Positions 39,565-49,039 of a stretch of DNA of 52,937 nt are shown piece by piece. Position numbers and translations under genes: made by a program. The DNA comes from Lachnospiraceae bacterium (GTDB taxonomy: Bacteria; Bacillota; Clostridia; Lachnospirales; Lachnospiraceae), in contig JAFXQR010000108.1 in NCBI GenBank assembly GCA_017526985.1, forward strand, positions 1 through 52,937, read 5' to 3'. Within the stretch, counting starts at the first letter, position 1. Each line of letters opens with the position of its first letter. The notes under the pieces are model-generated. The model was not told where the DNA came from. It searched no databases and saw nothing but the letters and a program-made list of their open reading frames with translations.

Positions 39565-41979
39565 TCATTCCTCCCTTGTCTTCCAAAGATCGATCTGCCG
39601 GATCCGTACCAGACAGATCCGCATTGCCGCTAACCCGATCACAAACACGATCAGCGGTATGATCAAAAAGTTTTCCAACGGATCCGGGAGCAGATGCATC
39701 CCGGTATTCTGAAAGCTTTCAAACACCTTTACAGCAAACACATCCACGATGGTCCATTCCAGCAGATATGCCAGCCCCGTGGCACAGACCAGCATCAGCA
39801 CCGTCCGGAGCATATGCCATTTCCGCAGCGCCCGGTCTTCCAATCCCATACATTTCAGCATCGCGATCTCCGGAGTCTCGTCTGCCAGATCCACGGAACT
39901 GTAAAGTGTGGTATTGAGCGCCAGGATAAACATAACCATTATGACAAATATGATCTTCAGCGCATCGATGGGTCCTATGATATAGGAAAATACATTTCGG
40001 TTATAACTCTTGCTGTCCCAGATACTGTCCGCCCCAAAGCGTTGCTGCATCTGTTTTCGGATCTGCGCCTTCTGCGACTGTGACGCTTCGATATGCATAT
40101 TGGTGATCTGTATATAGGATTTATACGCTCCCGTATATTCTTTCCCGACAATGATCTCCGGTTCTCCGGCTTCCATAATGTCATAATAGCCCGTCACGAT
40201 AAATTCCCTCTGTGCGGTATGTGTATCGATCCGGTTCTCATCATATTCCTCCAATTCCACAAGGATCCTGTCTCCAAGCTGTATTCCTTCCTGTCTGGCA
40301 GTATAATAACTGATGATCGCTTCGTTGGCATGGATCGGCAGGGCACCGCCTTTGCGAAGCGGGATATCCTTATTATCGGTATCTCCAAACCGCAGCGTGA
40401 TCGAGATATCTTCTTTTTGCTCCCGTATGATCGTCGCATCCGTTGCCATCATATAACGGATACTGATAGGAAATCCTTCGTTGTTTGCATCTTCCACAAA
40501 TGCATTGACAGCGCCTTCATAATCACCGCCCTTTTGATAATAATACCTGGCCATATCTCCGCTGAACCGCAGCACAAAATCCTGCTCCAACATCATAAAG
40601 CATTTCTGATACCGCGTACTGATCAGCGTACTCTTCAGATTAAAGACCGTAAGCAGGATCACCGCTGCCAGCGTATAACTGATGATCAGAAAAGAATATT
40701 TCCCGATCCCGTTCACCAGATCCGAAATTGCCAGAAATCCCGGTACTTTCAGCTTCTTCGTACGATACAGCTCCATACGGTTGCTTCTGCCGATCCTCTC
40801 ACCGCTGCTTCCGCCCCGCAAAGCTTCCACAACGGGGATCCTGCTGATCCGCCGCATCATCACGGCCGAAAATCCGAGGATCACTGCCACAATGGATAAG
40901 GATACGATCAATGCGATCTTGGGCACCACATAGGGATCCCGCATGATCATATTGGCACACAGTCTGCGCAGGATCATCTTGGCCAGCCCGGTTCCTGCCG
41001 TGATCCCGACAACACCACCGATCAGAGCAAAGGTGATATAGGTAGCCGCAAACATCCAGCGATATCGTAGGGAATCTACACCGATCGCACGCATCATGCC
41101 GATCTCTTTTTGTTCCCGGCGGATCGCAGCGATCATCATATAGCGTATTGTAATAAGCACGATCAGAAGGATGACGATACTTAACATCAACAGGAAGTAG
41201 GAGATCACCACGATTATGGTATAGTTCGGATCAGTCTCCGGGCTGTACTGCTTCCCGCTGGATGCATAGATCAGCTCCCGGTCATAAAGATCATCTTCAA
41301 TCTGATATATCTGATGGATATTGTTCGCGCGGATCAACAGCTTGCAGTAACGAAACGGCTCATCCGTTTTTAACCGTTCAAAGTCCACCTGCGAAAGGAT
41401 CAGCTCTTCGCAGCCCATATTCGAAGATGTCTTGTAGATCTCGCTCACGGTAAACGCATAGATCGTTCCCAATTGTGTCGTGATACGGATCTCATCTCCT
41501 CTTCTGATCCCGGTCATATCCGACAGACTAAGACTGATCGCCATACAACCGGATTCCAGTCCGAAGCGTTCGTCCCGGTCATTATATAGCAGGCTGATCC
41601 GCTCCGATGCCGTGGTCAGATGAAAGCTTTCGTGATTCGGAAAACCTTTGTCAGAAGCATATCTGCCGTTTGCATAAAACTCATCATCATCCACCTTCAG
41701 GAATTCTTTCAACTCGCCTTCTTCCACCAGCGGACTGTTCTCCATCCAGTCATTGAGCGCCTGTTTCTTTCCTTCAAAATCCCCCATACCGGTGTTTACC
41801 TTGCAAACAATATTTGCGATATGACTGATCTTGTCTGTCCGCTCCCGTCCGACAAACTCCGTATACATGAGATTGGTTGCGATCACCGAGATCACGGATG
41901 CACTGATGATAAAGAAAAACAGAATAATGTTCAGACCTTTCTGTGCTTTCAGGTCATTTTTCAGCATTTTAAAAAACAT
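39565..41979 (-). CDS. Large FtsX-type ABC permease
   Basis: This 804-residue permease has an N-terminal helix, an extracytoplasmic domain of about 200 residues, then a three-helix FtsX block with IRREQKEIGMMRAIG after its first helix. A second helix, a second extracytoplasmic domain and a second FtsX block follow, the latter with PEIAMLKCMGL. This layout is that of MacB/BceB-like duplicated permeases that pull substrates from the membrane. The start is the ATG at 41979 with GGGGAGAG upstream. It is the first gene of a five-gene operon with ATPase, C45-like lipoprotein, response regulator and kinase. Confidence 0.88.
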   Translation of the reverse strand: MFFKMLKNDLKAQKGLNIILFFFIISASVISVIATNLMYTEFVGRERTDKISHIANIVCKVNTGMGDFEGKKQALNDWMENSPLVEEGELKEFLKVDDDEFYANGRYASDKGFPNHESFHLTTASERISLLYNDRDERFGLESGCMAISLSLSDMTGIRRGDEIRITTQLGTIYAFTVSEIYKTSSNMGCEELILSQVDFERLKTDEPFRYCKLLIRANNIHQIYQIEDDLYDRELIYASSGKQYSPETDPNYTIIVVISYFLLMLSIVILLIVLITIRYMMIAAIRREQKEIGMMRAIGVDSLRYRWMFAATYITFALIGGVVGITAGTGLAKMILRRLCANMIMRDPYVVPKIALIVSLSIVAVILGFSAVMMRRISRIPVVEALRGGSSGERIGRSNRMELYRTKKLKVPGFLAISDLVNGIGKYSFLIISYTLAAVILLTVFNLKSTLISTRYQKCFMMLEQDFVLRFSGDMARYYYQKGGDYEGAVNAFVEDANNEGFPISIRYMMATDATIIREQKEDISITLRFGDTDNKDIPLRKGGALPIHANEAIISYYTARQEGIQLGDRILVELEEYDENRIDTHTAQREFIVTGYYDIMEAGEPEIIVGKEYTGAYKSYIQITNMHIEASQSQKAQIRKQMQQRFGADSIWDSKSYNRNVFSYIIGPIDALKIIFVIMVMFILALNTTLYSSVDLADETPEIAMLKCMGLEDRALRKWHMLRTVLMLVCATGLAYLLEWTIVDVFAVKVFESFQNTGMHLLPDPLENFLIIPLIVFVIGLAAMRICLVRIRQIDLWKTREE

Positions 41980-42005
41980 GTCACACTCTCCCCTTTGCTG
42001 AAGAG

Positions 42006-42049
42006 ATTGTAACATGTTTCCTATGCGTAATCTTTAAGAAATTCTTAAA
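42006..42049 (-). promoter_or_regulatory. Promoter and palindromic activator site of the exporter operon
   Basis: TACAAT at 42011-42006 is a -10 box without a good -35. A perfect 17-bp palindrome (TTTAAGAA, A, TTCTTAAA) at 42033-42049 is centred about 42 bp upstream of the predicted start, the usual place of an activator. The regulator encoded in the operon is the natural candidate. Confidence 0.6.
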
Positions 42050-42055
42050 ATTCGT

Positions 42056-43021
42056 CTACACCATGACCGTGAAGATCCATGACAGGATCAATACTCCGCA
42101 TCCGGCAAACAACAACCGCCGGTTCTCCCCGCTGTCCTTCCATTCACCGCTCCACAGTCCCCAGCCGACAGAGATCACCAGTGCCAGCGCATTAAAGAGG
42201 ATCCATCCTACCGTGGAACCGATATTGCCGAGCATAGACACCGACAATCCGTATAATAACAATGCAGCATACCAGATCAGACTCACCCCGAACAGTACGC
42301 CAACGCGCTTTGCCGCGCCCTGATCCGTTAAAGTCTTCCATTCTTTGCGTTTGGTCAGTTCTCCCGCGCACCACAAAGCACCGGCCAGACAGCCTCCCAC
42401 AAGAACCGGCAGCCATTTTCCCGCCGATACTGCCGTCTGCGAATAACCAAGCCCGGTAAACGCGTCACTGATCCGCTGGGAATACGAAAATCCAAGATTC
42501 ATAGCACCGGAGCCCAGCCCGGAAAAGATTGCCAATACAACGCCGAATTTTGCCTTTCCGACACCACCGTCTCTTCGCACACCGGCGATCGTCACCAGTA
42601 CCACACCAACTACAGTCAGAAGCAGCTCTGCCAGAAATGCCGCAAACGAGCTGCCCTGAGGAAACTCCCGGTTTACGACCATTGGCAGCACCGATCCCAC
42701 CACCGTAGAGATGCCCATGGAAATACCGTACACCATGGACATACCGATCATACTGATCCCTTTGGAAAAACCGATGGCGGAAAGCCCCCACAAAGCACCG
42801 CAAAACAACGGCAAAAACCAGTAACCGCTCTCCTGCGCTCCGATCACCTGCCACAATCCCGGTGCCAGGATCCATGTCACTCCGGCAGAGACCACAATAC
42901 AGAGCAGACAATATACGCCCCAAAAAGCTGCCCATGAAAAGGGCGGATACTTTTTATAGCCAAGTCCGAAACTCCCCTGGCACAGCCCCGCCAGTAATAG
43001 CACCAAAAATCCGGCCGCCAT
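42056..43021 (-). CDS. RhaT-like sugar transporter (DMT superfamily)
   Basis: This 321-residue membrane protein has ten predicted helices. The N-terminus (LLAGLCQGSFGLGYKKYPPFSW) and SMVYGISMGISTVVGSVLPM resemble the L-rhamnose-proton symporter RhaT. Its ATG shares one base with the stop of the feruloyl esterase gene, so the two are translated together. The substrate could be a sugar released from plant cell-wall esters; the sugar is not determined. Confidence 0.82.
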   Translation of the reverse strand: MAAGFLVLLLAGLCQGSFGLGYKKYPPFSWAAFWGVYCLLCIVVSAGVTWILAPGLWQVIGAQESGYWFLPLFCGALWGLSAIGFSKGISMIGMSMVYGISMGISTVVGSVLPMVVNREFPQGSSFAAFLAELLLTVVGVVLVTIAGVRRDGGVGKAKFGVVLAIFSGLGSGAMNLGFSYSQRISDAFTGLGYSQTAVSAGKWLPVLVGGCLAGALWCAGELTKRKEWKTLTDQGAAKRVGVLFGVSLIWYAALLLYGLSVSMLGNIGSTVGWILFNALALVISVGWGLWSGEWKDSGENRRLLFAGCGVLILSWIFTVMV

Positions 43022-43764
43022 TATACACGCTCCATAAAAAAGTTTTTGATCGTATCAGCCAGTTCCTCCAGATGTCCGTCATAGCAATGATGTGCTCCCG
43101 GAACCACTACCAGTTTTGCATTCTTATACAACTTCGCTGCTTTCTCCACATAAGCCATCGGAACCACATCATCGATACCGCCGTGGATCAGGAGTACCGG
43201 TCCTTCATAACGGTCGATCTCATCCTCTACATGGATCGTCTGTGCCACACGGATATAATCGCCATCCAGAGCAGTATCCCAGATGGGCAGTTCTTCCGGA
43301 AGGTGCACCGGATCATAATCCACACCCAGCAGATTTCCTTTTCTTGCATAATCCGGGATCATCCACGCCGGAGACATGGGAATGATGGCTTTGAAATCAT
43401 CCCTGCACATACCACCGATGAGCATGGTCAGTAATCCTCCCTGGGAATGACCACACAGATAAAGATCCGTTACAAAATCCAGCTTCTTGGCATACGCCAC
43501 CACCGCCAGCGCGTTAGTCACCCATTTATACAGTGTATGTTTCCGAAACTCTCCGTCACTGCCGCCGTGGCCGTACATCTCTGCACGCAGCACCGCTACA
43601 CCGGCTTCGTTCATAGCCTTCTGTGTCGTGATCAGATGCTCTTCCTCCATATGTCCGGTAAATCCATGGATCAGGATGCACAACGGACATTTCTCTGCGC
43701 CCTCCGGCTTATCCAGCTTTGCATGCAATTTGATCCCGTCACAATCGATATAAAATTCTTCCAT
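43021..43764 (-). CDS. Feruloyl (cinnamoyl) esterase, Est1E-like
   Basis: This 247-residue alpha/beta hydrolase releases hydroxycinnamates from arabinoxylan side chains. S107 in CGHSQGG, an Asp near 198-199 in HGGIDDVVP and a His near 225 in GAHHCYDGH form the triad. HGFTGHMEEEH near the oxyanion site, RAEMYGHGGSDG and VAQTIHVEDEID match what I recall of Butyrivibrio proteoclasticus Est1E closely. No signal peptide, so intracellular. GGAGGAAA precedes the ATG. Confidence 0.88.
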   Translation of the reverse strand: MEEFYIDCDGIKLHAKLDKPEGAEKCPLCILIHGFTGHMEEEHLITTQKAMNEAGVAVLRAEMYGHGGSDGEFRKHTLYKWVTNALAVVAYAKKLDFVTDLYLCGHSQGGLLTMLIGGMCRDDFKAIIPMSPAWMIPDYARKGNLLGVDYDPVHLPEELPIWDTALDGDYIRVAQTIHVEDEIDRYEGPVLLIHGGIDDVVPMAYVEKAAKLYKNAKLVVVPGAHHCYDGHLEELADTIKNFFMERV

Positions 43765-43800
43765 CTGTATTTCCTCCATACGCGTGTTTCTTCTTCCGGA

Positions 43801-44598
43801 TCAAGCAGTATAGAACGGTTCCCTGCCATTTGCTGCCTTACTTCCCAGCTCTGCATGGAAATCGACAATTAAGAAGCCAAGATCTTTATACTCCGGCTTG
43901 GAACTCTTATACTTTTCATACTCCTGTATTACCTTTTTCGAAATTCTGTCATACAGTTCCTTTCTGAGTTTCTTCAGCTCTTCCTCCGAAACTCCCTCTG
44001 GAAACCGATTGTCCACGATCAACAGAAGGCTTACATCACCTCCCCTTTTCATTGGTAGCAGATACGCTTTCTCAACCGTCCCTTCCTCTTCAAAAAATTC
44101 CTTCAGCACATTTTCCATCCCCACCGGATGTTCTCTGAGATCTCCGATTTTGATCTTATCCGGATCTTCACTTGCCTTCGCCTTAAAGCGCTCCAGGACC
44201 ATCTTGGGGATCAGGATATTTTCCCCATACGGGTCAATGACAAGCGCCTTCGGTCCGTCAGCTTTTGCCGTGATCATATTGACATACTGCTCCAAATTGC
44301 AGGCCATATTCCTCATTCCTGCCTCCTGCGGATACTTTTCCGCTTCAGCTACGCTGGTAAATGCCGGAAGAATAAATCCCCCCTTGGTATCATTTACTAC
44401 CGATAACTTTACCCGCTTTTCTCCGTCTTTCTCTTCCACATTGGCAGGCGAGATAAAGACCGCCTTTACCAGTTCATTGAGAAACGCTTTCTCAGCTTCC
44501 GCATCTCCCTTTGCTTTCATTTCCTGCATTGCCCGAATAAGTGCGGAATTATCGATCTCCTCTAAGCTTTTCTTACCGCTTTCATTTTTTTCGCCCAC
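43801..44598 (-). CDS. SseB family protein
   Basis: This 265-residue soluble protein matches the SseB pattern. The N-terminal domain (about 40-145) runs from helices with LIRAMQEMKAKGDAEAEKAF to VKAVFISPANV, then FILPAFTSVAEAEKY and GPKALVIDPYGENILIPKM. The C-terminal domain (about 150-255) has KAYLLPMKRGGDVSLLLIV. SseB was described for enhanced serine sensitivity, but its molecular role is unclear. The start is a GTG at 44598 with AAAGGAGAG upstream. Confidence 0.85.
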   Translation of the reverse strand: MGEKNESGKKSLEEIDNSALIRAMQEMKAKGDAEAEKAFLNELVKAVFISPANVEEKDGEKRVKLSVVNDTKGGFILPAFTSVAEAEKYPQEAGMRNMACNLEQYVNMITAKADGPKALVIDPYGENILIPKMVLERFKAKASEDPDKIKIGDLREHPVGMENVLKEFFEEEGTVEKAYLLPMKRGGDVSLLLIVDNRFPEGVSEEELKKLRKELYDRISKKVIQEYEKYKSSKPEYKDLGFLIVDFHAELGSKAANGREPFYTA

Positions 44599-44638
44599 TT
44601 TCTCTCTCCTTTGCAGCTATGACTATATTTTCATTCTT

Positions 44639-44790
44639 TTACTGTAATATCTCTATCGTGTATTCTCCCCGCTCATATCCGTATCCGTCTCCGGCATCCG
44701 TATAAAATTCATACGATGCCTCTCTTCCCGGGAAACGCTTTAAGGTATAAGCATCCTTCTGTTTTTCGTTCGATCTTATGGATCCTTCTG
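44639..44790 (-). pseudogene. Fragment like the C-terminal end of a GH31 glycosidase
   Basis: One frame reads DAYTLKRFPGREASYEFYTD, then AGDGYGYERGEYTIEILQ and a TAA at 44641-44639. The D-G-D-x-Y-x-Y-x-x-G pattern is that of the C-terminal domain of many GH31 enzymes. No start codon or rest of the gene is present, so it is a truncated remnant. Confidence 0.55.
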
Positions 44791-44815
44791 CTCTTCGGTG
44801 CCATTGCAGTCAGCA

Positions 44816-45454
44816 TCACTTCTCCCCCTTTTCGTGTTGTAACAGCCACGCAAATGCTTTTGCCGTACGGATGTCGGCGTCTTTGAAATGATTTCCCTCA
44901 TTCCATTCCAAAACAGTATTAATTCCGATATTTTGAAAATGTTCGTACGCCCACCGGATGTTATCACCCACTTTGGACATAACGGCATTTTTCGTCTTTT
45001 CCTCACGATCCCCCAGACTCAGATAGACCGTATCCGCCTGAAAACTTTCCTTCTGCATAAAATCAACAAATCCAGGAAACCATATCGATGGAGATGCCGC
45101 TGCGATCCCGGAAAACACATCCGTCTGATAACCGCTCCACAGCGCAAATAAACCGGCCAATGAATAGCCGCCGAGAAAATACTTCCTATCGTCTTTTTTC
45201 AGTTCTGACAGTACTGCGGCCAGAGTAACCTTCGCACCGTCACCAAATCCATCTTTGCCAAATACCGGTGCTGCTGTCCAGGGTGACAACTCTTTATTCC
45301 AATCCTTTACCGGAAAACCGACAAAAGAAAAATCATCCCCTGCCTCTTGCCGGATCAGAGCGATCTCCTTTTCCAATCCGGCCACTTCATGCTCTCCTAC
45401 CATCTGCACCAGAACATTGGATGACTCCGGATTGCCATATTCGTATCGTATCAT
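44816..45454 (-). CDS. Esterase D-like alpha/beta hydrolase
   Basis: This 212-residue protein has the nucleophile motif GGYSLAGLFALW and a later HFKDADIRTAKAFAWLL with the probable catalytic histidine, the pattern of EstD-like (putative esterase) alpha/beta hydrolases. No signal peptide. The start at 45454 overlaps the end of a short upstream frame as ATGA. Substrate unknown. Confidence 0.75.
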   Translation of the reverse strand: MIRYEYGNPESSNVLVQMVGEHEVAGLEKEIALIRQEAGDDFSFVGFPVKDWNKELSPWTAAPVFGKDGFGDGAKVTLAAVLSELKKDDRKYFLGGYSLAGLFALWSGYQTDVFSGIAAASPSIWFPGFVDFMQKESFQADTVYLSLGDREEKTKNAVMSKVGDNIRWAYEHFQNIGINTVLEWNEGNHFKDADIRTAKAFAWLLQHEKGEK

Positions 45455-45612
45455 GATTCTACCCCGCTTTCTAATATACGGAAGCTAAGATGATCCACAT
45501 CCAGCTCTGTAATGCGGCTTGGCTCGCTTTCAGACTTTCACTTTCTTACGACATTCCATTTCCCGTCTTCTACAATATACTACCGTAAATTCAGCTGTTT
45601 CTGTTCTGCGAC

Positions 45613-46173
45613 TCATACCTTGTGCTCCAGTTCCTTATACATCAGGATCTCATCGTGATATGTCCCGTCATCAAACCGAAGCGCATTATGCCGGCGACCG
45701 CTCTCGATAAAACCGCATTTCTTATACAGTGCCTGTGCCTGGCTATTCTCGGCTACCACTTCCAGATCCACCTGATGCCAGCCAATCTGTGCTGCCAGTT
45801 CTGTCATATAGTTGATCATCGCGGTTCCGATGCCCAGCCCCCAGTATTCCTTATACAATGCGATCGCAAGAGAACAGCGATGCCGTATCTTTCTTTTGTC
45901 TCCGATCCCGTTGATGCTTCCGTTTCCGGCTACTTTTCCTTCTACGATTGGCATCATCATAATACAATACGGATCTTCATAGAGACGTCCAAGGATATCC
46001 TTTTCGCCCTCCACGGTAAAGCTTACTTCATCCGGATTTCTTAACAAAAACGGTGTTTCTGCCGCTGTATTTTTCAGATACTCGATCATCTCTGCCGCAT
46101 ACTCCGGTGCGGTCGGTTTCAATATGCATTTTCTGCCGTCTTTTAAAGTGAACTCTCTTTCTTCAAATTTCAT
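45613..46173 (-). CDS. GNAT family N-acetyltransferase
   Basis: This 186-residue acetyltransferase has a complete GNAT fold. The acetyl-CoA loop region is KEYWGLGIGTAMINYM, followed by VDLEVVAENSQAQALYKKCGFIESG. Similar proteins acetylate ribosomal proteins or amino groups of small molecules. AGGGGAAACAGGAT precedes the ATG. Confidence 0.88.
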   Translation of the reverse strand: MKFEEREFTLKDGRKCILKPTAPEYAAEMIEYLKNTAAETPFLLRNPDEVSFTVEGEKDILGRLYEDPYCIMMMPIVEGKVAGNGSINGIGDKRKIRHRCSLAIALYKEYWGLGIGTAMINYMTELAAQIGWHQVDLEVVAENSQAQALYKKCGFIESGRRHNALRFDDGTYHDEILMYKELEHKV

Positions 46174-46262
46174 ATCCTGTTTCCCCTCTTATACCTTTCC
46201 TACAACAAGTTCAAAGACACCTTCCGTATTCAACAATCTTCCCGTTGGAAATCTCATACATC

Positions 46263-46808
46263 TTACCGGATATACTCTTTTACCGACTTCATGATCCCTG
46301 TCAGATTCTTCAGATTTTCTTCTGTATCCCCGGTCTCCAGGGAATGATTTCCACCCACTGTCTTATACGCTTTGATCTTCTTTTCTGCACAGATCCGTTC
46401 GATCTCATTTGCATCTGCCAGCGGATCACTGTCTCCGTAAAAAGCGATCCCGCCCTCCTGTGCATATTCTTCCAGAAGCACCAGAGGCGAAAAATAGATC
46501 TGCTTTGCGCGGATTCTCCTTTCTTTGGCAAACCGCGCAGCTACAACCGTACCGATACTTTTTGAGATAAACAACAGCTCATCTTCAGCGTTGATCTCCA
46601 CTTCAGAAGCAACTTTTTCCATCGCCTGTGCAAAGATCTCTTTTATCTTATCCGGTTTCTTCAGATCATCCTTTTCCCACCGGATGCCCGAAAAATCAAC
46701 ACAGATTTCCTGATATCCCGCTTCCTGCGCAAGTTTTCTGCTATAGTATAATAACGGCTTATCCTTATGATAGCCGATTCCCGGAAATACGATCGCTTTC
46801 TTTGCCAT
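46263..46808 (-). CDS. Small alpha/beta hydrolase
   Basis: This 181-residue protein has KAIVFPGIGYHKDKP at the oxyanion loop, FISKSIGTVVAARF as nucleophile elbow (GxSxG-like SKSIG) and a C-terminal HSLET with the candidate histidine. It resembles the dienelactone hydrolase type. Substrate unknown. Confidence 0.78.
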   Translation of the reverse strand: MAKKAIVFPGIGYHKDKPLLYYSRKLAQEAGYQEICVDFSGIRWEKDDLKKPDKIKEIFAQAMEKVASEVEINAEDELLFISKSIGTVVAARFAKERRIRAKQIYFSPLVLLEEYAQEGGIAFYGDSDPLADANEIERICAEKKIKAYKTVGGNHSLETGDTEENLKNLTGIMKSVKEYIR

Positions 46809-46840
46809 ACTCTTCCACCTCTATAACATCACAGGCCATT

Positions 46841-47629
46841 TCACAGTCTGCTCCCTTTTACAATAAACATGCCGTAATCCTTGGGCACGCGAAGGATCCC
46901 ATTTACCATATTGCTTTCCAATACATCCAATATCTTCGTTCTCGGAAGATCCTGCAATGCAGACATATTCGTCAGGGAATATACATAATCCACCATATCC
47001 TCCACATCCGTCACTTCCAGCGAATCTTTATAGTCATCTCTCTGCACATCCGCAAACACTTTCGAAAGCTTTTCTGTGCCGTTCTGCAACGTAAATGCAT
47101 AGTTCATAGAAGTTTTCACACCATAGGCTTCAAACAGACTATAGATGTATTCCATAATGCCGTTCTCGCCGAAAGTAGCACAATAGAAGGTTCCGTCTGC
47201 CTTCAGCACTCGCCGCACTTCCTGCAAACCCTTTTGCAGATCCGGCACATGATAGAGCATCATATTTGCGATCACGATATCAAAGGTATTGTCTTCGTAC
47301 GGAATATCCTGAATATCGATCACCCGATACTCGATCCCTTCCATTTCCCGCAGTGTTTCTTTGGTCTGCGCAAGCATTCCGTCCGAAAAATCCGACAGGA
47401 TCAGTCTGGAACACTTTTTTACCAATGCATCCTTTCCTGTCCACATGCTTCCGGTACCACAGCCAAGTTCCAATACCGACATCCCATCTTGGATCTCGTA
47501 ATGATCAAAAATCCAGTTCCCGAAGCCCTGCTTATTCGTGGAATACTTGTCGTGGATCGAGATCCTCGCATTCAGATTGTTGGAATTTTGATACTGCTTT
47601 TCTACCGATTCCTTGTCATTTACTCCCAT
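46841..47629 (-). CDS. Class I SAM-dependent methyltransferase
   Basis: This 262-residue protein has motif I VLELGCGTGSMW, a motif II LSDFSDGML, then FDIVIANMMLYHVPDL. It is of the Methyltransf_11/25 type acting on small molecules. The start at 47629 follows AAAAGGGGATT. The target cannot be read. Confidence 0.88.
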   Translation of the reverse strand: MGVNDKESVEKQYQNSNNLNARISIHDKYSTNKQGFGNWIFDHYEIQDGMSVLELGCGTGSMWTGKDALVKKCSRLILSDFSDGMLAQTKETLREMEGIEYRVIDIQDIPYEDNTFDIVIANMMLYHVPDLQKGLQEVRRVLKADGTFYCATFGENGIMEYIYSLFEAYGVKTSMNYAFTLQNGTEKLSKVFADVQRDDYKDSLEVTDVEDMVDYVYSLTNMSALQDLPRTKILDVLESNMVNGILRVPKDYGMFIVKGSRL

Positions 47630-47685
47630 TGTTATAATCCCCTTTTTGTATTTATTCCTAACCAAAATAGCTTGCCGTTTTTTCT

Positions 47686-48393
47686 TTATCCGATCAGGTG
47701 ATCCAGATGCGTTCTTAATTCTGCAAAACTGCCTTTGGCATAGCCTGTGATATCCCTGTTTTCCGTATTGAGCATACAGTCCGTCAGCAGAAACGTATGC
47801 AGCCCCGCCTCTTCGGCGATCAGATCTTCCTTTGCATCGTTACCGACCATCAGACAGTCTTCGGCATCACATCCGATCACCTGCAGGATTTCCGTATAAT
47901 ACTGCGGATTCGGCTTACAGTAATGTGAATTCTCATAAGTGGTGATATATTCAAAATCCGAACTATCTACGCCGGCCCACTGCATCCGCTTCTTCTGCGC
48001 CACTTCCGGAAACAGCGGATTGGATGCCAGGATCACCCGTATCCCTTTACTTTTCAGTTCTTTAATGATACGGTTCGCCTCCGGATTGCATCCGCAGACA
48101 CGCCTGGTCTCTTCAAATTCGTTGGCATAGAACGCGTCAAAATGAATCTTATCCGCGTATCCTTTTTCTCCGAAGATCTCCTGAAACTTCTTCCAAAATA
48201 CATTTTCATTAGTATCTTCGCCATTATTGCATACCATCGCTGCCGTACCTTTCCAGATCCCTTTGCTTAAAGATTCCGGCTCATATCCGTATGCAGCCAT
48301 CTTTTTACAGATATCGTGAAAATATGTTTTCGTAAACACTTCCTGATCCATTGGCAGCAATGTGCCATCCAGATCAAATAAAACTGCCTTCAT
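47686..48393 (-). CDS. HAD family hydrolase
   Basis: This 235-residue phosphatase-like protein has motif I VLFDLDGTLLPMD with the catalytic aspartates, the motif II region VILASNPLFP, a lysine in YCKPNPQYY and motif IV MVGNDAKEDLIAEEAG. The larger helical cap (residues 20-95) marks HAD subfamily I. Substrate unknown. Confidence 0.88.
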   Translation of the reverse strand: MKAVLFDLDGTLLPMDQEVFTKTYFHDICKKMAAYGYEPESLSKGIWKGTAAMVCNNGEDTNENVFWKKFQEIFGEKGYADKIHFDAFYANEFEETRRVCGCNPEANRIIKELKSKGIRVILASNPLFPEVAQKKRMQWAGVDSSDFEYITTYENSHYCKPNPQYYTEILQVIGCDAEDCLMVGNDAKEDLIAEEAGLHTFLLTDCMLNTENRDITGYAKGSFAELRTHLDHLIG

Positions 48394-48437
48394 AGTTTAA
48401 CTCCTTCATATCTTTTATTTCTTGTATTTCATTTATC

Positions 48438-48875
48438 TCATTTTTTGTATCGCATTTCTTCCATCCCCAGCTCCACCAGACCGGTAGATGCAAATCCTAC
48501 AGATTCATAAAGATGTCTGGCCACCGTATTGCCGGGTGCTACGCCGGTATAAATATCTACCGCGCCGAAATGGTCCCAGACATACTGCATCCCCAGCTGC
48601 AGCGCCTGTCTTCCGTATCCTCTGTTCTGGTATCTGTGATCGATCATAAATTCCCAAAGGGTGTAATAATTCTTTACCGCATAAAAGCCCATCATGATAA
48701 AACCAACGAGCATTTCTTCCTCATAGACCGCAAAGGGATATGCCGTCTCCGAATACACATAGGCTTTCGCCAGAGACTCCGCCGTGGAGATCACAAAGCC
48801 TTTCTGATCTTCGCGTACGCGCAGAGCCAGAACATCTTCAATATTCTCTTTTGTAACAGGTTTTAAGCGGATCAT
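48438..48875 (-). CDS. GNAT acetyltransferase, BltD-like
   Basis: This 145-residue acetyltransferase has RLKPVTKENIEDVLALRVREDQ, the MIDHRYQNRGYGRQAL acetyl-CoA loop and NTVARHLYESVGF. The pattern resembles the spermine/spermidine acetyltransferase BltD. The start is chosen at 48875 because GGAG lies six bases before it. Confidence 0.8.
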   Translation of the reverse strand: MIRLKPVTKENIEDVLALRVREDQKGFVISTAESLAKAYVYSETAYPFAVYEEEMLVGFIMMGFYAVKNYYTLWEFMIDHRYQNRGYGRQALQLGMQYVWDHFGAVDIYTGVAPGNTVARHLYESVGFASTGLVELGMEEMRYKK

Positions 48876-49039
48876 AATATGCTCCATTATATATATATCA
48901 GATCATTTACGCTATTTCGCTGTTTTAGTTCAGAATGCATCAATCCATTAAAACTCAGAATTTATAACTGCAGGCACCTATGTTTTCCGACAACCATAAA
49001 AGTATACCATATCGTGCCCGATTATGCATCCGGTCAGTT

